From Hydrogenophaga sp. (lineage in GTDB: Bacteria; Pseudomonadota; Gammaproteobacteria; Burkholderiales; Burkholderiaceae_C), in NCBI GenBank assembly GCA_025458415.1, contig JALOSN010000062.1:1-6302 (forward strand): DNA of 6,302 nt, given 5' to 3'. Under the pieces are notes generated by a model, which was given only the letters and a program-made list of their open reading frames with translations, had not been told where the DNA came from and searched no databases. Shown here piece by piece: positions 1-4,667 of this stretch; positions within the stretch are counted from its first letter, which is position 1; every line of letters starts with the position of its first letter. Made by a program: the position numbers and the translations under genes.

Positions 1-1
1 G

Positions 2-172
2 GCCACCAAAATGATCATGCAGGTCCACGACGAACTGGTGTTCGAGGTACCCGAAGCCGAACTGGACTGGCTGCGCACCGAGATTCCCCGGCTGATGGCG
101 GGTGTGGCCACGCTCAAGGTGCCGCTGCTGGCCGAGGTGGGCGCCGGTGCCAACTGGGACCAGGCGCACTAG
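2..172 (+). CDS. polA: DNA polymerase I, C-terminal end (partial)
   Basis: The open frame runs in from the left edge (first full codon at base 2) and gives 56 residues ending at TAG 170-172. It contains the motif VHDELVFEV at residues 8-16. This is motif C of family A DNA polymerases, and its His-Asp-Glu holds a catalytic metal-binding aspartate of the palm domain. The remainder matches the usual PolA tail: an amphipathic segment, then a hydrophobic strand (VPLLAEVGAGANW) ending in a short charged tail. PolA fills gaps and removes RNA primers in replication and excision repair, in the cytoplasm. Only the last few percent of the gene is visible, so the 3'-5' and 5'-3' exonuclease domains cannot be judged. 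The family call is firm because the HDEL motif and the C-terminal context agree. Confidence 0.93.
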   Translation, partial: ATKMIMQVHDELVFEVPEAELDWLRTEIPRLMAGVATLKVPLLAEVGAGANWDQAH

Positions 173-268
173 GCCCGCGTGCATCGGTACACACGCCTGA
201 GCATCGCTTGAACTTTGGCACGGTTTTCAGCTCTTCCAGCTTTTCGTTCACAACAGGAGACAAACGCC
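173..268 (+). promoter_or_regulatory. polA-dlh intergenic region, probable promoter and leader of the hydrolase
   Basis: These 96 bp separate the polA stop from the hydrolase start. A weak inverted repeat (GCGTG at 177-181, CACGC at 192-196, 10-nt loop) has no T-run after it, so it is at best a poor terminator. An AT-richer stretch (208-250) is the likely promoter zone. TTGAAC at 208-213 resembles a -35 box, but no good -10 box lies 16-18 bp downstream. TTGGCACG at 215-222 matches the -24 half of a sigma-54 promoter, but the matching -12 GC is one base out of register. The promoter is therefore inferred from position rather than from a convincing motif. Confidence 0.3.
255..260 (+). promoter_or_regulatory. 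Ribosome binding site of the hydrolase gene
   Basis: AGGAGA lies eight bases before ATG 269 and complements the 3' end of 16S rRNA. It decides the start. The same frame stays open back to a TTG at 215, but no Shine-Dalgarno sequence precedes that codon, and the 18 extra residues would only lengthen the segment ahead of the twin-arginine signal. Confidence 0.8.
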
Positions 269-1168
269 ATGCTCAACGATGCACAGCAACAGGATCTCTC
301 GGCGCTGCTGCCCGGTAGCACCACGGAAAACGGCAGTACCCGCCGAACCGCCCTGAAGGCGGCACTCGGTGTGGGCTACGCCGCCGCGGCGGCGCCCCTG
401 ATGGCGCAGACGGCCATCAAGACGCCGTCGGACGGACTGACCGTCGGCGAGGTGATGATCGACGTCAACGGCTTTTCCATGCCGGCCTACCGTGCGGCAC
501 CGGCCGGCAAGACGGGGCTGCCGGTGGTGCTGGTGCTGTCGGAGATTTTCGGCGTGCACGAATACATTGCCGACACCGCGCGGCGCCTGGCCCGCGCCGG
601 GTACCTGGCCATCGCACCCGAACTGTTCGTGCGCCAGGGCGACGCGCAAAGCTACGGCGAAATGGCCAAGCTGATCGCCGAGGTCATCTCCAAGGTCCCC
701 GATGCCCAGGTGATGGGCGACCTGGATGCCACCGTCAAATGGGCGGCCGCCAACGGGGGTGACACCGGCCGACTGGGCGTGACCGGGTTCTGCTGGGGTG
801 GCCGCAAGACCTGGCTGTATGCCGCGCACAACCCGGCGGTCAGGGCAGGCGTGGCGTGGTACGGCCGATTGGTCGGACCTGTCAACGAGCTCACGCCCCG
901 GCACCCGGTCGATGTGGCCGGTCGGCTGCATGGTCCGGTCAAGGGGCTGTATGGCGGCGCCGACACTGGCATTCCGCTTGACACGGTTGATAAGATGAAG
1001 GCTGCGCTGGCGGCTGGCAATGCCGCAGCCCGTGCCTCGACCTTTGTGGTCTATCCGGATGCACCCCATGCTTTTCACGCCGACTACCGGCCCAGTTTCC
1101 GCCGCGAGGCGGCGGAAGACGGCTGGAAAAGGGCTTTGGACTGGTTCAGGCAACACGGGGTGGCCTGA
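269..1168 (+). CDS. Dienelactone hydrolase family protein, Tat-exported
   Basis: This is a 299-residue alpha/beta hydrolase. The start at ATG 269 has a good ribosome binding site; a TTG 54 bp upstream is possible but less likely. Residues 24-30 (TRRTALK) fit the twin-arginine signal consensus. An Ala-rich hydrophobic stretch follows and ends near PLMAQT (residues 43-48), a plausible signal peptidase site, so the mature enzyme is probably periplasmic. The mature part has the family features: Glu92 in SEIFGVHEY, nucleophile Cys175 in GFCWGG, Asp232 in GGAD and His267 in APHAF. These are the Cys-Asp-His triad and the Glu that contacts the Cys in dienelactone hydrolase. Family members hydrolyse dienelactone in chlorocatechol breakdown, but many paralogues have unknown ester substrates. 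No chlorocatechol genes are nearby, so the true substrate is unknown. The gene seems to be its own transcription unit, with a terminator 32 bp after the stop. Confidence 0.9.
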   Translation: MLNDAQQQDLSALLPGSTTENGSTRRTALKAALGVGYAAAAAPLMAQTAIKTPSDGLTVGEVMIDVNGFSMPAYRAAPAGKTGLPVVLVLSEIFGVHEYIADTARRLARAGYLAIAPELFVRQGDAQSYGEMAKLIAEVISKVPDAQVMGDLDATVKWAAANGGDTGRLGVTGFCWGGRKTWLYAAHNPAVRAGVAWYGRLVGPVNELTPRHPVDVAGRLHGPVKGLYGGADTGIPLDTVDKMKAALAAGNAAARASTFVVYPDAPHAFHADYRPSFRREAAEDGWKRALDWFRQHGVA

Positions 1169-1199
1169 TCCGGTCGGGCGGTCGGGTCACCAGCGCAGC

Positions 1200-1226
1200 G
1201 GGGTCGCATCATGCGGCCCCTTTTTT
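1200..1226 (+). terminator. Rho-independent terminator after the hydrolase gene
   Basis: The stem is GGGG (1200-1203), T, CGCA (1205-1208), a three-base loop TCA, then TGCG, G, CCCC (1217-1220). This makes a nine-pair stem with one T-G wobble, followed at once by six T residues (1221-1226). It is a textbook intrinsic terminator for transcription coming out of the hydrolase gene. An in-frame ATG at 1211 lies inside the loop and stem, which argues against that codon being the start of the next gene. Confidence 0.9.
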
Positions 1227-1267
1227 GTGTGGCCGCCGTGCAGCGGTGGTCTGTTGGATTGGTTGAC

Positions 1268-2092
1268 ATGACCCTGATTGCGATACTGATCGGAACCGTG
1301 GCCGCGGGCGTGGGCAGCGTCTGGCTGGCCGCTTTCCTGAGCTTTGCCATGCTGGCGAGGTTCACCCAGCACATGCTCAGCCTGGCGGCCGGTGCCCTGA
1401 TGGCCACGGCCTTCATGCACCTGCTGCCCGAAGCCTTTGAGAGCGCTGCGGGCGCGCACGAACTGTTTGCCCTGCTGCTGGCTGGCCTGGTCTTCTTTTT
1501 CCTGCTGGACAAGGCCGAACTCTGGCACCACGGGCACGAGCACCACCATGGGTCGGTGGCCGAACATGACCACCATGATGCGCAGCACGGCCATGTCCAT
1601 GACCACCACCACGGCCATGGCCATCACCCGGATGAACGGCGCTCGGGTGGCTGGGCCGTGCTGGCGGGCGACAGCGTGCATGCCTTTGGTGACGGCATCC
1701 TGATTGCCTCGGCCTTTGTGGCCGACCTGCGCCTGGGTGTGGTGGCCGCACTGGCGGTGCTCGCGCACGAAGTGCCCCACCACATGGGCGATCTGGTGGT
1801 GCTGCGCCAGACATCCGGCACGGCGCGCGCTGCGCTGGTCAAGGTGTCGATGGCCGGCACCGTGACCGCACTGGGAGGTCTGGTGGGCTACCTGCTGCTC
1901 AGCCGCCTGGACGACTGGCTGCCCTATTTCCTGGTGGCCGCGTCGAGCAGCTTCGTCTACGTCGCCCTGGCCGATCTGATCCCGCAGCTGCAAAAGAGAC
2001 TGAGCCTGCGCGAGACTGCCGCCCAGGTGCTCTGGCTGCTGGGGGGCATCGGGCTGGTGACGCTGGTCAGCGGGCTGGCGCACAGCCACTGA
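1268..2092 (+). CDS. ZIP family divalent metal transporter with His-rich loop
   Basis: This 274-residue inner-membrane protein has about eight predicted helices (roughly residues 2-24, 32-53, 65-82, 130-151, 154-179, 189-211, 217-238 and 251-272). Helix 4 carries HAFGDG (138-143) and helix 5 carries HEVPHHMGD (167-175). These are the paired His/Asp/Glu signatures that form the binuclear metal site of ZIP transporters. HLLPEA at the end of helix 2 is also typical. Between helices 3 and 4, residues 87-120 hold 18 histidines, a likely metal-binding loop. ZIP proteins move Zn(II), and often Fe, Mn or Cd, into the cytoplasm; the substrate here cannot be read from sequence. ATG 1268 was chosen over ATG 1211 because it begins directly at helix 1 and 1211 sits in the terminator. 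However, 1268 has no clear Shine-Dalgarno sequence. ZupT/GufA-like is the nearest familiar label; I give no symbol. Confidence 0.9.
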   Translation: MTLIAILIGTVAAGVGSVWLAAFLSFAMLARFTQHMLSLAAGALMATAFMHLLPEAFESAAGAHELFALLLAGLVFFFLLDKAELWHHGHEHHHGSVAEHDHHDAQHGHVHDHHHGHGHHPDERRSGGWAVLAGDSVHAFGDGILIASAFVADLRLGVVAALAVLAHEVPHHMGDLVVLRQTSGTARAALVKVSMAGTVTALGGLVGYLLLSRLDDWLPYFLVAASSSFVYVALADLIPQLQKRLSLRETAAQVLWLLGGIGLVTLVSGLAHSH

Positions 2093-2105
2093 GCGTCCGG
2101 GCTCA
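2090..2105. terminator. Small inverted repeat at the convergent gene ends
   Basis: TGAGC (2090-2094) and GCTCA (2101-2105) form a perfect five-pair stem around a six-base GC-rich loop. The TGA stop of the transporter lies in the left arm. The TGA stop of the kinase, read on the minus strand, lies in the right arm. No T-run follows on either strand, so this is not a classic intrinsic terminator. It may slow polymerase from either side or protect 3' ends, or it may be chance. Confidence 0.3.
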
Positions 2106-4667
2106 CGCGGTTTCGGTGCCGAAGCTGAAGCAGAACTGGGCGCCCTGACCCGGACGGCCTTCACCCTTGATCTGCCCGCCGTGGCGCTCGATGATGCGTC
2201 GCACGGTGGCCAGCCCGATACCCGAACCCTCGAACTCCGCGCTGGTGTGCAGGCGGGTGAAGGGCTTGAACAGCCGATCGGCCCTGGTCATGTCGAAGCC
2301 GGCCCCGTTGTCCCGGACGTAGAAGCCGGATACGCCGGTCTCGTCGTCGCGGCACGGGCCGAATTCCACGCAGGCGTGTTCGGTATTCCGGCTGTACTTC
2401 CAGGCGTTGCCGATCAGGTTCTCCAGCACGATGTGCGCCATGCGCGGATCGCAGTTGGCCATCAGACCGGGCTCGATGCGCACCTCCACATTCCGAGTCG
2501 GGTCGCGGTCCCGTTCGCGCCGCACCACGTCCATCACCAGCTCGCTGAGGTTCACCCGCGTGCGTTGCAACATGCCCTGGCTCACCCTGGCCAGCGACAG
2601 CAGATCGTTGATGAGGCTGTTCATGCGTGTCACCGAGCCCATCACCCGCTGGATCAGCTCATCGTCCTGTTCCGTCGTCTTGCCGGCCAGTTGCTCCTGC
2701 AGCACGTGCATGAAACCGTCGATCGAGCGCAGCGGCGACTTGAGGTCATGCGAGACCGAGTAGGAAAAGGTCTCCAGCTCCCTGTTCAGGTATTGCAGCT
2801 GCTCCGTGCGCTCCTGCACCCGTTGTTCCAGCGTGGCCTGCAGCCTGCGTATCTCGCGGTCGCGCTGCAGTCTCAGCATTTCGGCATTGCAGCGGCTGGC
2901 AAAAATCTGGAGCAGGGCGCGCGACTCCTCGCCCGGGTCGACACGCTCGCTCCAGATCACGGCCAGCAGGCCGATCACCGCGCCGTCGGGGTCGCGCAGG
3001 GCCAGGCCCGCGAGCGAGCCGACGTGGTCCGGATCGAAGGGTGGCGTGCTCTGGATCAGCTGGCTGTTGCGCAGGTCCATCACCACCAGCTCATTGGTGC
3101 CAATCAGGCGGCTGTAGGTGGTATGGGTCAGCGAAAGCGGGCGGTTGGGCTGCAGCTGGCCTTCGCACAACAAAGCCAGTGTGTCGGCTTCCTGCGGTCC
3201 GGACAGCTCGGCCACAACCACGCCCTGGGCTCCGGCCGCTGAGGCCAGGTGTTCGGCCAGCGACAGGAAGAAGGCCTCGCCGGTGTGCAAGGACACACCT
3301 TCTGCGAGGTTGATCAGGGTTTCCTGCCGGCGCTTTTCTTCGGCCACATTCAGGGTGAAGGACAGCGCGCAGTACTCGTCTGCAATGTGTATCAGCTCGG
3401 CCCAGACCCTGACCGGCACCACCTCGCCGCGCTTGCTGCGCATGCGGGTTTCGTATCCCTGCAGCCGCCCGTCACGCTGTAGGGTCGACACATAGTCGTT
3501 GCGGTCCTGCGCGTTCAGCCACACACCCACGTCCAGCGATGTCCGGCCGCGCAGATCGTGCTGCGACCACCCGATGACACGCTCGTTGGCCGCGTTGGCC
3601 TCGACGAACAGCCCGTCGGACAGGCGCGTGATGGTCATGCCCAGCGGACTGAAGTTGAAGGCCTTGGAGAAGCGCTCCTCGGACAGCTTCAGCTCCTGCC
3701 TCGATCGTTCTTCCGCACTCACGTCCAGCGCCATGATCATGAGCAGCCTCTCGTGATCCTGCTGCACCACGTTGGCAAAGACGACCGCGTCGATCAGCGA
3801 GCCATCCTGTTTACGCAGGCTGGCGCGCAGATTGACGACACGGCCCTGTGCCTTGAGCATGGCCCGGAAGGCCAGGTGCTCCGACGGGTTGGTCCAGAAC
3901 TGCGGCGGTTCGTTCCCCAGCAGCTGCTCGGGCGCGTAACCCAGCAGCTTCTTGAGCGCCACGTTGGCGTTGACCACGAGTCGGGTGTCCAGGCTGAGCA
4001 CCAGGGTGGCCGCCGGGTTGTTCTCGAACAGCGACAGGAACCGTTCCTGGCTGGCCCGCATGTCGCGCTCGGCGGCCACCGCCAGGTCGTAGGCCCCCTT
4101 CTGGTCCCGGAAGGCTTCCAGCAGGCGAAAACGGCTGTACAGAAGGCTGACCAGGGTGGTCACGATGCAGGTGGCCTGCAGCGCCCACACGGCAAAATCC
4201 ACCGGCGGCAGATGGCCGGTGAGCTTGTCCGCCTGCTCCAGCAGATTGATGACGGCCAGCGCGGTGAGGCTGATTCCCGCAACCACCAGTGTGGCCGTGC
4301 GCTGAAGGAAGCTGCCGGCCAGCACCAGGGTGGCCAGCATGGCCAGACTGCCGCCGCTGCGAACGGAGCCCTGTGCCAGGATGGCGCCGACCGATCCGCT
4401 CCACAGCGCCACGATCAGCAGGTAGGCCACCCAGCGCCGGTGACGCGAACGGTACAACGGCCACAGCGACCACAATGCCACTGACAGTGCCAGTGCCACC
4501 TGGGTGGTGGTGCCCAGGCCTTCGCGCATGAAGATGCCCGCTGTGGTCAGCGAGGTGGCCACACTGGCGGTCAGCAGCACCATGGCCAGCGCCTGGTCCT
4601 GGTACTGGCCCACCGCCACCGACAGGGTTGGCGGTTCGCTCAGGGTGGAGGACGGGCGTTCGCTCAT
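2103..4667 (-). CDS. Membrane-bound PAS-PAS-GAF-like sensor histidine kinase
   Basis: This is an 854-residue hybrid-free sensor kinase. The start at ATG 4667 is set by GGAGGAG five bases upstream and by the ATGA overlap with the preceding kinase; an ATG at 4787 lies inside that gene and is rejected. Domains in order: six hydrophobic helices (about 27-47, 55-72, 78-97, 106-121, 124-143, 157-177) with no large periplasmic loop; PAS 1 (207-320); PAS 2 (329-446); a diverged GAF-like domain (460-596); coiled coil (600-632); HisKA with phospho-acceptor His640 in SVSHDLKSPLR; and HATPase with N-box ENLIGN (749-754), G1 box DNGAG (786-790), F-box LFKPF (799-803) and G2 box GSGIG (814-818). All catalytic boxes are intact, so it should autophosphorylate. 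The catalytic half is of the phytochrome-like HisKA type. There is no receiver domain, and no response regulator gene is in view. The signal is unknown; the helical N-terminus suggests membrane-associated sensing. Confidence 0.92.
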   Translation of the reverse strand: MSERPSSTLSEPPTLSVAVGQYQDQALAMVLLTASVATSLTTAGIFMREGLGTTTQVALALSVALWSLWPLYRSRHRRWVAYLLIVALWSGSVGAILAQGSVRSGGSLAMLATLVLAGSFLQRTATLVVAGISLTALAVINLLEQADKLTGHLPPVDFAVWALQATCIVTTLVSLLYSRFRLLEAFRDQKGAYDLAVAAERDMRASQERFLSLFENNPAATLVLSLDTRLVVNANVALKKLLGYAPEQLLGNEPPQFWTNPSEHLAFRAMLKAQGRVVNLRASLRKQDGSLIDAVVFANVVQQDHERLLMIMALDVSAEERSRQELKLSEERFSKAFNFSPLGMTITRLSDGLFVEANAANERVIGWSQHDLRGRTSLDVGVWLNAQDRNDYVSTLQRDGRLQGYETRMRSKRGEVVPVRVWAELIHIADEYCALSFTLNVAEEKRRQETLINLAEGVSLHTGEAFFLSLAEHLASAAGAQGVVVAELSGPQEADTLALLCEGQLQPNRPLSLTHTTYSRLIGTNELVVMDLRNSQLIQSTPPFDPDHVGSLAGLALRDPDGAVIGLLAVIWSERVDPGEESRALLQIFASRCNAEMLRLQRDREIRRLQATLEQRVQERTEQLQYLNRELETFSYSVSHDLKSPLRSIDGFMHVLQEQLAGKTTEQDDELIQRVMGSVTRMNSLINDLLSLARVSQGMLQRTRVNLSELVMDVVRRERDRDPTRNVEVRIEPGLMANCDPRMAHIVLENLIGNAWKYSRNTEHACVEFGPCRDDETGVSGFYVRDNGAGFDMTRADRLFKPFTRLHTSAEFEGSGIGLATVRRIIERHGGQIKGEGRPGQGAQFCFSFGTETA
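3642..3680. repeat. Copy 1 of a 39-bp exact direct repeat, in the second PAS of the downstream kinase
   Basis: Bases 3642-3680 are identical to 6251-6289. On the coding strand they encode the start of the PAS domain, around EERFSKAFNFSPL. Identity includes all synonymous positions. The flanking codons differ on both sides. Confidence 0.85.

Noticed and set aside
177..196. Inverted repeat after polA as an intrinsic terminator
   Set aside because: It has only five pairs around a ten-base loop and no T-run.
248..1156. A 302-codon open frame on the minus strand opposite the hydrolase gene
   Set aside because: It is antisense to a clear enzyme gene, has no recognisable domain and a low-complexity His/Gln/Arg-rich product. 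This is the usual shadow frame in GC-rich DNA.
1211..1267. Earlier ATG for the transporter at 1211
   Set aside because: It lies in the loop and stem of the intrinsic terminator and would add 19 residues ahead of the first membrane helix. ATG 1268 begins at the helix.
1263..1287. TTGACA (1263-1268) followed by GATACT (1282-1287) as a sigma-70 promoter
   Set aside because: The spacer is 13 bp, too short, and transcription would begin inside the transporter gene and lose its first helix.
1544..1626. CAC/CAT-rich tract as a DNA repeat array or CRISPR-like structure
   Set aside because: It is the codon pattern of the His-rich loop of the transporter, with no regular repeat unit or spacers.
1187..2164. 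A 325-codon minus-strand open frame opposite the ZIP gene
   Set aside because: It is the complement of the transporter's codons, gives a low-complexity product and crosses the ends of two real genes.
2181..3242. A 353-codon plus-strand open frame opposite the downstream kinase, and a similar 308-codon one at 3558-4484
   Set aside because: Both lie within a kinase whose domains are intact on the other strand. Their products are rich in His, Gln, Val and Arg with no motif, as expected of the complement of GC-rich coding DNA.
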